64,000 bases of DNA from Pseudomonadota bacterium. Lineage in GTDB: Archaea; Thermoplasmatota; SW-10-69-26; JACQPN01; JAJPHT01. The stretch is taken from the NCBI GenBank assembly GCA_021325135.1, contig JAJPHT010000013.1:99815-163814 (forward strand), given 5' to 3'. A program made the translations under genes and the position numbers. Positions 56,155 through 64,000 of the stretch are shown here, in pieces (within the stretch, counting starts at the first letter, position 1; every line of letters starts with the position of its first letter). The notes under the pieces are model-generated. The model was not told the origin of the DNA, ran no database searches, and saw only the letters and a program-made list of their open reading frames with translations.

Positions 56155-57248
56155 GACCTCACCTTCCTGCGGCGTCCGCGCGCGGGGGGCTCGGGGGGCT
56201 GCACGTCCTCGGTGATGGCCGCGAGGGCGGCGCCCGCGTCCGCGTCGAGCCGCGCGTAGTAGCGCGCTTCCAGGATGCCGCGCACCAGCGCGCGGAGGAT
56301 GACCAGCGAGATGAACAGGGCTGCGCCCACGAGGAGGATGACCGAGGCCTGGCTGGCGTGCGGCACGCCCAGGCGGCCCCCCACCTCCTTGATGGTGAGC
56401 GCGATGGCGGGCAGCAGCACGGAGAGGCCGAAGTAGAGGCGGATGCGGAGCCCCTTCACGAACTGCGTCGCGAGGGCGCCCACCTGCGCGCCCAGGGCCG
56501 CGCCCACGAGCATGACGGCCGCGACCGCGACGATGGTCCGGCCCGCCAGCGAGTAGAGGAACGCGCCGATGCCCGCGCTGAAGATGATCTCAAAAAGGTC
56601 GGTCCCCACCGCGATCTTCGTGGGCACGCCCAGGAGGTACACGAGCGAGGGCATGCGGATGAAGCCCGCCCCCACGCCCAGAAGGCCCGACGCGACGCCC
56701 GTGACGAGGGCGAGGAGGAAGGGGACCCACGCGCTGATGCGCGGGATGCCCGAGGCGGGGAGCGACAGGTAGGGCGGGAGCTTGAGGGCCTGCACCTTCT
56801 CGTAGAGGCGCACCTTGCCGGCCCCCCGCGGCGCGCGCGTCACGGCGGCGCGGCGGTAGTCCCACAGGACGTAGCCCGAGATGAAGAACAGGATGAGGAT
56901 GTAGAGGATGCGCACGACGCTGTCCGCGTTGCCCGCGCGCTCCAGCGCGAGGAGCGCCGTCTCGCCGATCTTCAGGCCGATGGCGGTGCCCACGATCATG
57001 AACGCGCCCAGGCGCACGTCCACGTGGCCGAAGCGGCGGTGCTTGATGGTCGCGACGATGCTCTTGCCCATGGTGTGCAGCAGGTCCGTGCCGACGGCGA
57101 ACGCGATGGGCAGGCCCAGGAGGTTGAGGCCGGGCGTCACGATCCACGTGCCGCCGACCCCGAAGAAGCCGCCCAGGACGCCCACGACGAAGCCCAGGAG
57201 GACGAGCAGCAGGACGCTGATGCCCGCCACCGCGGGAATCGCGATCAT
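56151..57248 (-). CDS. TSUP (TauE/SafE) family transporter
   Basis: 365 residues from ATG 57248. Two TSUP repeats, each with its glycine motif: LLGFVVGVLGGFFGVGGTWI then LLALVTGVASGLLGVGAGFI, with GTDLLHTMGKSIVATIKH and GTDLFEIIFSAG. About nine helices; cytosolic C-terminal tail. TSUP members carry sulfite, sulfonates or other organic anions. Couples by overlapping start and stop to a 42-residue membrane protein before it and to the stress protein after it. Confidence 0.9.
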   Translation of the reverse strand: MIAIPAVAGISVLLLVLLGFVVGVLGGFFGVGGTWIVTPGLNLLGLPIAFAVGTDLLHTMGKSIVATIKHRRFGHVDVRLGAFMIVGTAIGLKIGETALLALERAGNADSVVRILYILILFFISGYVLWDYRRAAVTRAPRGAGKVRLYEKVQALKLPPYLSLPASGIPRISAWVPFLLALVTGVASGLLGVGAGFIRMPSLVYLLGVPTKIAVGTDLFEIIFSAGIGAFLYSLAGRTIVAVAAVMLVGAALGAQVGALATQFVKGLRIRLYFGLSVLLPAIALTIKEVGGRLGVPHASQASVILLVGAALFISLVILRALVRGILEARYYARLDADAGAALAAITEDVQPPEPPARGRRRKVRS

Positions 57249-57373
57249 TCGCCGAGGTCCCCCGGCCGCTCGGGGTGCCATCGCCTCAGGATGAGGTCGG
57301 CGAGGTAGCCCAGGATCAGGCCCTCCGCGGCGATGCCGGCGACGACCGCGGCCGCGAGCAGCCAGCCTTGCAC
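57245..57373 (-). CDS. 42-residue membrane protein preceding the TSUP gene
   Basis: From GTG 57373: a helix (WLLAAAVVAGIAAEGLILGY) then LADLILRRWHPERPGDLGE. Its TGA overlaps the ATG of the TSUP gene (ATGA), a sign of translational coupling. Small single-helix partners are known for some transporters; here the role is inferred. Confidence 0.6.
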   Translation of the reverse strand: MQGWLLAAAVVAGIAAEGLILGYLADLILRRWHPERPGDLGE

Positions 57374-57447
57374 GGCTCCTGCCCGCGTCGCGGGAGGCCA
57401 TGACCGTTGTCGCTAGATCGCCGATGCGGCAACCGGCCTCCGGCAAA

Positions 57448-57455
57448 GGGTAAGC
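57448..57455 (+). promoter_or_regulatory. TATA-like box for the PPOX-family gene
   Basis: GGGTAAGC, 26-27 bases before GTG 57479, implies a leaderless transcript. Confidence 0.5.
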
Positions 57456-57478
57456 ACCTCGCCCCCCGTGGCGGGGCC

Positions 57479-58081
57479 GTGACAGCGACCTTCCACGCGG
57501 GGAGCCGCGAGCTTCAGGACCGCTTCGGGACGCGCCGCATCGCGGACCGCATCGACGAGCTGCTCGTGCGCGACGCGCTGGGGGAGGAGGAGCGCGCCAC
57601 CGTCGAGGCCGCGGACATGTTCTTCCTCGCGACGGCCGACGAGGAGGGGAAGCCCACGTGCTCCTACAAGGGCGGCGACCCGGGCTTCGTCAAGGTCGTG
57701 GACCCGAAGACGATCGCATGGCCCAACCACGACGGGAACGGCATGTACCTCAGCACGGGGAACCTTTCCCGGAACCCGCACGTCGGGCTGCTGTTCGTGA
57801 ATTTTGAGGACCCCGACCGCCTGCGCATCCAGGGGGAGGCCTCGATCCGTATGGACGATCCCCTGCTATCAGAATGGCCCGAGGCGCAGTTCGTCGTCCG
57901 CGTCGCGGTGCGGCAGGTCTTCCCCAACTGCCCGCGCTACGTCCACCGGATGAAGCTCGTGGAGCGAAGCGCGTTCGTGCCCCGGGAGGGGTGCGCGACG
58001 CCGGTCCCCGGCTGGAAGCGCGCGCCGTGGGCCAACCCGTACCTGCCCGAGGGCGATCCCGCGCGTCAGCGCAGCGGATAG
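57479..58081 (+). CDS. Pyridoxamine 5'-phosphate oxidase-like flavoprotein
   Basis: 200 residues from GTG 57479. Split-barrel FMN-binding pattern: DMFFLATADEEGKPTCSYKG, DPGFVKVVDPKTIAWPNHDG, NGMYLSTGNLSRNPHVGLLF and RLRIQGEASI. Members bind FMN or F420 and act as oxidoreductases; archaeal ones often use F420. It ends 16 bases inside the convergent glycosyltransferase gene. Confidence 0.85.
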   Translation: MTATFHAGSRELQDRFGTRRIADRIDELLVRDALGEEERATVEAADMFFLATADEEGKPTCSYKGGDPGFVKVVDPKTIAWPNHDGNGMYLSTGNLSRNPHVGLLFVNFEDPDRLRIQGEASIRMDDPLLSEWPEAQFVVRVAVRQVFPNCPRYVHRMKLVERSAFVPREGCATPVPGWKRAPWANPYLPEGDPARQRSG

Positions 58082-59193
58082 CGGCGCCCCTTCCACACCG
58101 CGCCGCGGCCCGTGAGGCGGTCGAACGCGCTGGCCACGAGCACCGCGCCGAAGAACGCGAACCCCAGGGGGTGCAGCAGCGCATCGGGCCAGCCGGGGCC
58201 GTCCGTCGTCTCCTGCGCCTTGCGGACGCGCCACGAGACGAGGAGCCACGCCGAGGCCAGAAGCAGCGCGGCGATCCACTCGCGCTGCGCCAGGGCGAGG
58301 AGCGCCAGCGGCGCCGCGAAGAGGCCCGCGGCGAAGCTCGCGGCGGTGAGCGCGAAGGCGGGCGCGGGCGTGTGCGCGGCGCCGGTCGCGACGTTCTTGC
58401 GCCAGCCGCGGAACATCTCGCGGCCTCCGCGGTACATGCGCACGCGCACGGAGTCCGAGAGGTCCCAGAACGAGGCGCGGACGCCGGAGAGCGCCGCCAG
58501 CCGCGCGAGGGCCAGGTCCTCGACGACGCTCCCCTTCACGGCCTCGTGCCCGCCAAGCCTGTCGTAGGCGCTGGCGCGGAAGAGGAGGTACTGCCCGTTG
58601 CCGATGGCGTGCTCGGGATCGCGGATCGCCTCGTCGCCCGCGCCGCGCGCCGCCGCGTGGATGAGCGTGAAGGTGGCGGGCATCGCGACGCGCTCCGCGG
58701 CGCTGCCAAGCTCCTGCCGCGTGAGGCCCGTGAGGAGGTCCGCGTCCTGCGCGGCCGCCAGCGCGCGGGCCAGGCTCTGCGGCGCGTGCGCGGTGTCCGC
58801 GTCGGTGAAGAGGAGCCACTCGCCCGTCGCGGCCTGGCGGCCGTTCCAGCACGCCCAGCACTTGCCGACCCAGCCGGGAGGCAGCGGCGGCTCGTCGAGC
58901 ACGCGCAGGCGCGGGTCCTCGCGGGCCATGAGGAGCGCCAGCTCGCGCGAGCCGTCGGTGCTTCCGCCGTCCACGACGAGGACCTCCACGTCGACGCCCT
59001 CCAGCGCAAGGAGGCTCGCGAGGCAGCGCGTCAGGTTGCGCGCCTCGTCGCGCGACGGGACGATGACGCTGACGCGCGCGCCCAGCCTCGATGGGCGGCC
59101 GGGGAGGCGCGGCGGCGGGGGCTCGCGCAGCAGCAGCGCGCCCGCCAGCGCGCAGGCCAGCAGCACGATCGCCAGCGCCAGGAGCCACGCCAC
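58066..59193 (-). CDS. Membrane-bound family 2 glycosyltransferase
   Basis: 375 residues from GTG 59193. An N-terminal anchor helix, then the GT-A catalytic domain: SVIVPSRDEARNLTRCLASL, VLVVDGGSTDGSRELALLMA, WLLFTDADTAHAPQSLARAL (DxD) and GSVVEDLALARLAALSGVRA then FRGWRKNV. Three to four C-terminal helices follow. It resembles enzymes that glycosylate carotenoids or lipids (CruC/CrtQ-like), though polysaccharide roles are also possible. Confidence 0.88.
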   Translation of the reverse strand: MAWLLALAIVLLACALAGALLLREPPPPRLPGRPSRLGARVSVIVPSRDEARNLTRCLASLLALEGVDVEVLVVDGGSTDGSRELALLMAREDPRLRVLDEPPLPPGWVGKCWACWNGRQAATGEWLLFTDADTAHAPQSLARALAAAQDADLLTGLTRQELGSAAERVAMPATFTLIHAAARGAGDEAIRDPEHAIGNGQYLLFRASAYDRLGGHEAVKGSVVEDLALARLAALSGVRASFWDLSDSVRVRMYRGGREMFRGWRKNVATGAAHTPAPAFALTAASFAAGLFAAPLALLALAQREWIAALLLASAWLLVSWRVRKAQETTDGPGWPDALLHPLGFAFFGAVLVASAFDRLTGRGAVWKGRRYPLR

Positions 59194-59212
59194 GCGCCGC
59201 GACTCGGCGCGT

Positions 59213-59229
59213 CGGGCATAAGCCTAAGC
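59213..59229. promoter_or_regulatory. Adjacent TATA-like boxes for divergent genes
   Basis: On the minus strand GGCTTATGCC lies about 24 bases before GTG 59193; on the plus strand CCTAAGCG lies about 26 before GTG 59252. Both starts look leaderless. Confidence 0.5.
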
Positions 59230-59251
59230 GACGGGTCGCAGGTGCCCGCGC

Positions 59252-59692
59252 GTGGGCCACGACGTGCGCCGCATCTCGGCGGCCGAGACGCACCCGCTGA
59301 GGCAGGCCATCCTCCGCCCCCACCAGGACGAGGGGGCCGTGCGCTGGCCGGGCGACGACGCGGCGGACACGGTCCACTTCGGCGCGTTCGCCGGGGGCCG
59401 GCTCGTCGGCGTGGGCACGCTGCTGCGCGAGGCGCCCAAGGGCTCCTCCGACCCGCGCGCATGGCGCCTGCGCGGCATGGCGACGCACCCCGACGTGCGC
59501 GGCCAGGGGCACGGCGCCGCCATCGTGCGCGCCGCGCTGGAGCACGCCCGCGCCCAGGGCGCCACGCGGATGTGGTTCAACGCGCGCACCAGCGCGGTCC
59601 CCTTCTACGAGAAGCTGGGCTTCGTCCGCTCGGGCCACGAGTTCTTCGTCCCCGACGCGGGCCCGCACTACTACATGGACGTGCGGCTTTAG
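59252..59692 (+). CDS. GNAT family N-acetyltransferase
   Basis: 146 residues from GTG 59252. RLRGMATHPDVRGQGHGAAI then VRAALEHARAQGATRMWFNA and PFYEKLGFVRSGHEF are the acetyl-CoA loop and the end of the fold. This pattern is common in the group annotated as ElaA/PhnO-like GNATs. Its stop overlaps that of the convergent gene (TTAG). Confidence 0.85.
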   Translation: MGHDVRRISAAETHPLRQAILRPHQDEGAVRWPGDDAADTVHFGAFAGGRLVGVGTLLREAPKGSSDPRAWRLRGMATHPDVRGQGHGAAIVRAALEHARAQGATRMWFNARTSAVPFYEKLGFVRSGHEFFVPDAGPHYYMDVRL

Positions 59693-61173
59693 CTCCGCGG
59701 CGGGCACGCCGAGCCGCACGTCAATTCGTAGACGTACATCTCGTCGCCCGGCGACAGGCTGCCCACGTGGTCGAGCAATTGATAGCGCGAGTCCCCCGTG
59801 GGCACGCTCATCACGAGGACGACGTGGTCGTAGCCCGCGCCGCGGGAGGCGTTCTCCAGCTTCCACCCGACGTCTCCGGGATGGTGGAACGTCTCGTCGT
59901 CCTGCACGGTCCAGCGCACGTAGGAGCGCGTCTCCATGGTCTGGAGGAAGAGGGCCTGCGGCGCGTCCTTCCCCAGCGGCGCGAGGAGAGGGGGCGCGAT
60001 GAAGTCGGGGAACACGCCCACGAGCGTGCGGTTTCCCACGAGGCCGTGCTCCTTGAGGTACGCCGCGGCGCCGGGGCCGCCGGAGAAGGGCTGGGCCGCG
60101 TCGGCGCGCACCGCGACCGCCGTCGCCGCGACCTGCGCGACGAGGAGGAGCGCGAGCGCCACGGCCGCGACGGGGCGGCCCCGGGGGCGCGGCCCCTCGA
60201 CGCGGGCGATCCACACGCAGAGGAGGAACGCGACGAACAGCATGCCGTGGTGCCGCATCTGGCCCGCCACCAGGGAGCGCGTGTAGTAGAGCGCGACGAG
60301 GGCGCCGGAGAGGCCCAGCCACAGGAGAAGGACGCGCGGCTGGCGGCGGAACGGCAGGAGGGAGAGGGCCCACGCGGCGAGGCCGAGAAGGACGAGCGGC
60401 GCGCCGCCCAGGAGCGGATCGAGGAGGTTGGCGTTCCAGCGCCACGCGGTCCACGAGCCCAGCGGGAAGAACGCATGCAGCACGCCGCGCGCCGCGTCCA
60501 CGAGGGCGTAGCGGTCGGGCCGGAGGACCCACTCGAAGCGCCACGGGGCGACGTCGGGGGCGGGGATCATCTGCCACCACGCGAGGAGGACGCCCAGCGC
60601 CGCGGGCGCCGCGACGAGGAGGGCCCGGCGCCGCGCGCGCTCCGAGAGCGCCTCCGCGCCGTAGGCGGCCCCCAGGACGAGGGCCATGAGCATGCCAAGG
60701 CCCGTGGTGTTGGCCAGGGCGAGCAGCAGGAGCCCATGCCGGAGCGGATGCTCGCGCCGGGCCGGGTGCGCCGCGGCGAGGGCGAAGACGAGGAGCACGC
60801 CCAGCACGTAGCTGCGCGCGATGGCGTCGTACTCGTAGGCGAGGAAGTAGCTGCCCGCCAGGAGCCACTGCTCCAGCCGCGAGAAGGGGCCCGCGAGGAC
60901 GAGGACGCCCATCGCCGCGACCGCGAGGACGAGGTGCAGCACGCGCTCCGCCAGGAAGGGAGCGCCCATCTTCGCCAGCGGCCACAGGAGGAGGTACCAC
61001 AGGGCGGGCGAGCCCTCCGAGTCCATGTCGCGGAAGAGGTTCGCGCTGTCGCGGGCGATCATCCACGGCTGCGCCTCGTCGCGCCACGGCTCGTGGATCC
61101 ACAGGTAGGCCAGCGAGAGAAGGGCGAACGCCGGCAGGGGGGAGAGCAGGAGCTTCCTCGCGCGCTCGTGCAT
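59689..61173 (-). CDS. GT-C (family 39-like) membrane glycosyltransferase
   Basis: 494 residues, about 11 helices. The first loop carries the catalytic acidic pair in YLWIHEPWRDEAQPWMIARD, and LEQWLLAGSYFLAYEYDAIA with RSYVLGVLLVFALA follows, as in the ArnT/PMT-like family. C-terminal soluble part (residues 370-490). It would transfer a sugar from a polyprenyl-phosphate carrier. Divergent from the ABC-F gene. Confidence 0.85.
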   Translation of the reverse strand: MHERARKLLLSPLPAFALLSLAYLWIHEPWRDEAQPWMIARDSANLFRDMDSEGSPALWYLLLWPLAKMGAPFLAERVLHLVLAVAAMGVLVLAGPFSRLEQWLLAGSYFLAYEYDAIARSYVLGVLLVFALAAAHPARREHPLRHGLLLLALANTTGLGMLMALVLGAAYGAEALSERARRRALLVAAPAALGVLLAWWQMIPAPDVAPWRFEWVLRPDRYALVDAARGVLHAFFPLGSWTAWRWNANLLDPLLGGAPLVLLGLAAWALSLLPFRRQPRVLLLWLGLSGALVALYYTRSLVAGQMRHHGMLFVAFLLCVWIARVEGPRPRGRPVAAVALALLLVAQVAATAVAVRADAAQPFSGGPGAAAYLKEHGLVGNRTLVGVFPDFIAPPLLAPLGKDAPQALFLQTMETRSYVRWTVQDDETFHHPGDVGWKLENASRGAGYDHVVLVMSVPTGDSRYQLLDHVGSLSPGDEMYVYELTCGSACPPRS

Positions 61174-61252
61174 CGCCAGCCGGAACGCGCGGACCCCGCT
61201 TGACCGTGCCTCTCCCCGAAACCTTCATCGCCAGGCCACGAATCGTCGCCCG

Positions 61253-63076
61253 ATGGCCGAGCCCCGCGCGCTCGTCGGCGCCGATCAGGTCAGCTTCGCG
61301 TTCGGCGGGCACCACGTCTTCTCCGGCGCCTCGTGGGTGATCCGCGAAGGCGAGCGCGTGGCGCTGGTGGGGCCCAACGGCGCGGGCAAGACGACGTTCA
61401 TCAAGCTCCTCCTGGGGAAGCTCAAGCCCGACCTGGGCGAGGTCGAGATGGAGCCCGGCCTGCGCTACGGCTACCTCACGCAGCAGTTCGAGTTCGCGCC
61501 CGACGCCACCGTGGGCGGCCTCCTCACCGAGCTTCCGCCGCAGGCGCTTGCGATCCAGGAGGAGATGGCCGGCATCGAGGCGCGCATGGCGGAGGCCGCC
61601 TTCTACGAGGAGCCCGGCTACGAGGACGTGCTGAAGCACTACGGCGAATTGCAGCGCGAGTTCCAGGTGCTCAGCAGCAAGGGCGACGCCAACGCGGCGC
61701 TCTCGTTCCTCCAGGAGCTTGGCCTGCCCGACATCACGCTGGAGACGAGGATGCGCACGCTTTCGGGCGGGCAGAAGACGCGCGTCCTCCTCGCCAAGGC
61801 GCTGGCCAACTGGAAGGACATGGACCTCCTCATCCTCGACGAGCCCACGAACCACCTCGACATCGAGACCGTCGAGTGGCTGGAGGACTTCCTCGTCAAC
61901 AAGTACGGCAACGCGCTCCTGCTCGTGGCCCACGACCAATACCTCATGGACAACCTCGCCACCAAGGTGCTGGAGATCGAGGAGCGGAAGGTCTGGGAGT
62001 GGGAGGGCAACTACACCGCCTACCTGGAGCAGAAGGCCGCCGTGCAGGCCGCCCTCGAAGCGCGGCGCCGGCGCGAGATGGAGGAGTACAAGCGGCAGCT
62101 CCAGATCATCGAGGAGATCAAGCGCCGCAACCGCTTCGACCACCAGGCCGCGAGCAAGGCGACGCGCCTGGAGAAGTTCCAGAAGACCATGGCCGCCGGG
62201 GCCGCCTCCGCGCAGCGCGCCAACTTCCGCCTCAACCTCAAGAGCGTCCAGAAGTCCAGCAACGACGTGCTCTACGCCGAGGGGCTGACGAAGCGCTTCG
62301 GCTCCAACGCGCTGCTGGAGGGCGCCGCGTTCAGCATCGCCAAGGGGGACAAGGTCGGCCTCATCGGGCCCAACGGCGCGGGCAAGACCACGCTGCTGCG
62401 CATGATCATGGGCCTGGAGAAGCCGACCTCCGGCGCGCTGGAGGTTTCCCCCGGCGTCAAGATCGGCTTCTTCGACCAGGAGCACGCGGGCCTCCAGCCC
62501 GGCCGCACCCTCATCGACGAGGTGCGCGCCACGAGGAAGATGGGCGAGGAGGAGGCGCGCGGCCTCCTGGGGCGCTTCAACTTCAAGGGCGACGACGCGT
62601 TCAAGAGCGTCGAAAAGCTGTCGGGCGGCGAGAAGGCGCGCATGGCGCTCCTCAAGTTCACCATCGGCGACACGAACATGCTCGTGCTCGACGAGCCCAC
62701 GAACCACCTGGACTTGGGCAGCCAGAAGGTCGTCGAGGAGGCCATCAAGAAGTACGACGGCACCGTGCTCGTCGTCTCCCACGACCGCCACTTCCTCGAC
62801 GCCGTGGTCAACAAGATCGCCGTGGTCGCGAACCGCAAGGTGGGCGTCTTCCCCGGCAACTTCTCCGAGACGCGCACGCTCACCAAGCTCAACGAGTTCA
62901 TGGGCGCGGGCGAGGCGCAGCGCTTCGTCGTGCGCCAGGCGTTCCACGACTACGACCAGGACCGCCACTACTCCACGGGCGAGACCGTGCTGGTCACCGG
63001 CGGCGAGACGCAGACGACGAAACGCCTCTTCCGGCTGGCCATTGAGCGCGGGTGGCTGGAGCCGCGCGACGTCTAG
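61253..63076 (+). CDS. ABC-F family ATPase
   Basis: 607 residues with two ABC domains and no membrane part. First: GPNGAGKTTFIKLLLGKLKP (41-60), LSGGQKTRVLLAKAL, LLILDEPTNHLDIET. Linker helices (about 255-320) with the charged stretch RRRREMEEYKRQLQIIEEIK. Second: IGPNGAGKTTLLRMIMGLEK, LSGGEKARMALLKF, MLVLDEPTNHLDLGS. A C-terminal extension follows. ABC-F proteins act on the ribosome E site in translation or antibiotic protection. Confidence 0.95.
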   Translation: MAEPRALVGADQVSFAFGGHHVFSGASWVIREGERVALVGPNGAGKTTFIKLLLGKLKPDLGEVEMEPGLRYGYLTQQFEFAPDATVGGLLTELPPQALAIQEEMAGIEARMAEAAFYEEPGYEDVLKHYGELQREFQVLSSKGDANAALSFLQELGLPDITLETRMRTLSGGQKTRVLLAKALANWKDMDLLILDEPTNHLDIETVEWLEDFLVNKYGNALLLVAHDQYLMDNLATKVLEIEERKVWEWEGNYTAYLEQKAAVQAALEARRRREMEEYKRQLQIIEEIKRRNRFDHQAASKATRLEKFQKTMAAGAASAQRANFRLNLKSVQKSSNDVLYAEGLTKRFGSNALLEGAAFSIAKGDKVGLIGPNGAGKTTLLRMIMGLEKPTSGALEVSPGVKIGFFDQEHAGLQPGRTLIDEVRATRKMGEEEARGLLGRFNFKGDDAFKSVEKLSGGEKARMALLKFTIGDTNMLVLDEPTNHLDLGSQKVVEEAIKKYDGTVLVVSHDRHFLDAVVNKIAVVANRKVGVFPGNFSETRTLTKLNEFMGAGEAQRFVVRQAFHDYDQDRHYSTGETVLVTGGETQTTKRLFRLAIERGWLEPRDV

Positions 63077-63510
63077 AGAGCCTGCAATGCGCTCGCGCGC
63101 AGGGCCCGATCGGGTCCAAGCACGCGGACCGCCACCTGATGCAAGGCCCGATCCTCGGTCAGCAGGACCGAGCTCTCGTCGGCCGCTGCGAGCGCGAGGT
63201 AGGAGGCGTCGTAGAAGCTCATGCGGTGGGCGTCGACGAGCCGCGCCGCCGCTTGCAAGCGCTCCTCGTCCGGGGGGACCAGCGTCACGGCGCCCAGCGC
63301 GGCCGCCAGCGCCGCGTCCCGCTCGTCGGGCGTCGCTCCGTACCCTGCAGGGTGCTTGCGATGGATGACGTGCCCAAGCTCGAAGGGAAGAAGGGTGGGC
63401 GCCGCGAGGTCGTGCGTCTCGGACAGGGTCACGAGGTTCTGGCGCGCCGCTACGCCTCCCGGCTCCAGCGCCGCGAGGAGCGCGCTTGCGTCAACGACCG
63501 CGACGGGCAA
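63073..63510 (-). CDS. vapC: PIN-domain toxin (VapC-like)
   Basis: 145 residues from TTG 63510; no ATG or GTG is available near the domain start. PIN acidic residues: VVDASALLAAL (Asp7), LLPFELGHVIHR (Glu), and FYDASYLALAAADESSVLLT with TEDRALH. It cleaves RNA, probably tRNA or rRNA. It overlaps its antitoxin gene by 20 bases. Confidence 0.88.
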   Translation of the reverse strand: MPVAVVDASALLAALEPGGVAARQNLVTLSETHDLAAPTLLPFELGHVIHRKHPAGYGATPDERDAALAAALGAVTLVPPDEERLQAAARLVDAHRMSFYDASYLALAAADESSVLLTEDRALHQVAVRVLGPDRALRASALQAL

Positions 63511-63730
63511 GGTCGCGCCTCGCTTCGCGGACCGCGCTGGCGGGCTTGCCGCGCTTGGAGGGGTCGCCTCGCCGGCTCGCGGCCTCCAGCCGGCGCGCGG
63601 CCTCCTCCGCCACGAGCTTCGCGTAGGCGCGGTCGAACGCGGCGCGCGCGAACTCGTTGGGCCGGATGCCGGCGCGGCGCAGGCGCTCCAGCTTGTCCTC
63701 GTCCTCGCGGAACTGGACGACCTCGCCCAT
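63491..63730 (-). CDS. vapB: VapB-like antitoxin
   Basis: 79 residues from ATG 63730: MGEVVQFREDEDKLERLRRA then RPNEFARAAFDRAYAKLVAE, and a charged tail. The N-terminal strand and two helices look like a ribbon-helix-helix DNA-binding domain; the tail would wrap the toxin. It precedes vapC with a 20-base overlap. Confidence 0.75.
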   Translation of the reverse strand: MGEVVQFREDEDKLERLRRAGIRPNEFARAAFDRAYAKLVAEEAARRLEAASRRGDPSKRGKPASAVREARRDLARRGR

Positions 63731-63762
63731 GCTCAAGTGTATACTATGTTGTATACATGAGC
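63731..63762. promoter_or_regulatory. Inverted repeat operator of vapBC
   Basis: TGTATAC (63738-63744) and GTATACA (63751-63757) are exact complements six bases apart; outside them GCTCA and TGAGC extend the symmetry if two bases are skipped. The site lies right before the antitoxin start and provides the local A+T-rich promoter, as expected for autoregulation by VapBC. Confidence 0.7.
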
Positions 63763-63778
63763 GTTCCGACTCGGTGGC

Positions 63779-64000
63779 CTACGCCTTCGCCGCCCCGCAG
63801 ACGCCCTTCACAAGCTCCGGGTTCACCACGGTGGGCGCCTCCCTGCGGTGGCTCGCCTGCTCGTAGGCGTACGCGAAGCCCAGGAGCTTCGCCTCGCTCC
63901 ACGCGGGGCCGAAGAAGCTGACGCCCTCGGGGTTGTGGCCGTTGTAGCCCGCGGGCACGATGACGGTGGGATAGCCCGCCTCGGCGCCCATCTGGTAGTA
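63779..64000 (-). CDS. Amidase (amidase signature family), C-terminal fragment at the edge
   Basis: The last 73 residues of a protein that runs off the right edge: GYPTVIVPAGYNGHNPEGVS, FFGPAWSEAKLLGFAYAYEQ and a short tail (PELVKGVCGAAKA). This end is typical of stand-alone amidases of the signature family. The catalytic Ser-Ser-Lys part lies outside the window. Confidence 0.85.
   Translation of the reverse strand, partial: YYQMGAEAGYPTVIVPAGYNGHNPEGVSFFGPAWSEAKLLGFAYAYEQASHRREAPTVVNPELVKGVCGAAKA

Noticed and set aside
57869..62968. A very long open frame on the minus strand (about 1,700 codons).
   Set aside because: It lies antisense to the ABC-F gene and spans several real genes on both strands; it is open only because high G+C removes stop codons. 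Its translation lacks any family motif.

Overview
The window reads as one contig of an archaeal genome that is very G+C rich (about 70% by eye) and densely coding. Archaeal markers are TiaS (the tRNA-Ile2 agmatidine enzyme), Kae1 of KEOPS, a stand-alone glutaminase subunit of GMP synthase, the two-subunit 2-oxoacid:ferredoxin oxidoreductase, and TATA-like boxes (TTATC, TTTAAA or TATAA cores) about 26 bases before many start codons, which implies leaderless mRNAs. The gene set suits a heterotrophic euryarchaeote in the broad sense, perhaps Thermoplasmatota; that placement is inference. I see no rRNA, tRNA, CRISPR array, IS element or prophage.

Layout. 0-9 kb: tRNA modification (Kae1, a GNAT, TiaS), a small ribbon-helix-helix protein, a hydroxyacid dehydrogenase, and a large secreted protein facing a membrane-anchored double winged-helix regulator across an inverted repeat. 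9-12.6 kb: SRPBCC and PadR-type genes plus two inverted copies of a structured 72-73 nt repeat, each lying between direct repeats. 12.6-20.6 kb: glycerol kinase, a histidine kinase with a response regulator, a subtilase with WDSSR repeats, a P-loop kinase-like protein and TrmO. 20.6-24.7 kb: a run of secreted proteins, then an A+T-richer stretch. 24.7-36 kb: NUDIX, a phosphoribosyltransferase-hydrolase fusion, a PHP protein, a cyclopropane synthase-like methyltransferase, DedA, two tandem GMP synthase glutaminase paralogues, an MBL hydrolase, a CDP-alcohol phosphatidyltransferase and an FAD oxidase. 36-46 kb: a glutamine amidotransferase, a thioesterase, a response regulator, an ASCH protein behind a 16-codon leader, a CitE-like lyase, a MacB-type ABC exporter and a PAS-only sensor. 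46-58 kb: MaoC, the KorAB oxidoreductase, small coiled-coil proteins, a uracil-DNA glycosylase-like protein, an MNT/HEPN toxin-antitoxin pair, an amino acid permease, a universal stress protein and a TSUP transporter. 58-64 kb: glycosyltransferases, an ABC-F ATPase, VapBC and the end of an amidase.

Genes that may act together: Kae1 makes t6A, which TrmO can methylate; the histidine kinase and response regulator are adjacent; KorA/KorB, MNT/HEPN, VapB/VapC and the ABC ATPase/permease are two-subunit systems. Eighteen gene pairs converge and most overlap at their ends, six of them by exactly four bases that form both stop codons, so terminators between genes are nearly absent.

The least ordinary signals are the structured 72-73 nt repeat with compensatory changes, the direct repeats around both of its copies, an excess of the hexamer GATATC, several inverted-repeat operators between divergent genes, and a family of secreted proteins with an aliphatic repeat.
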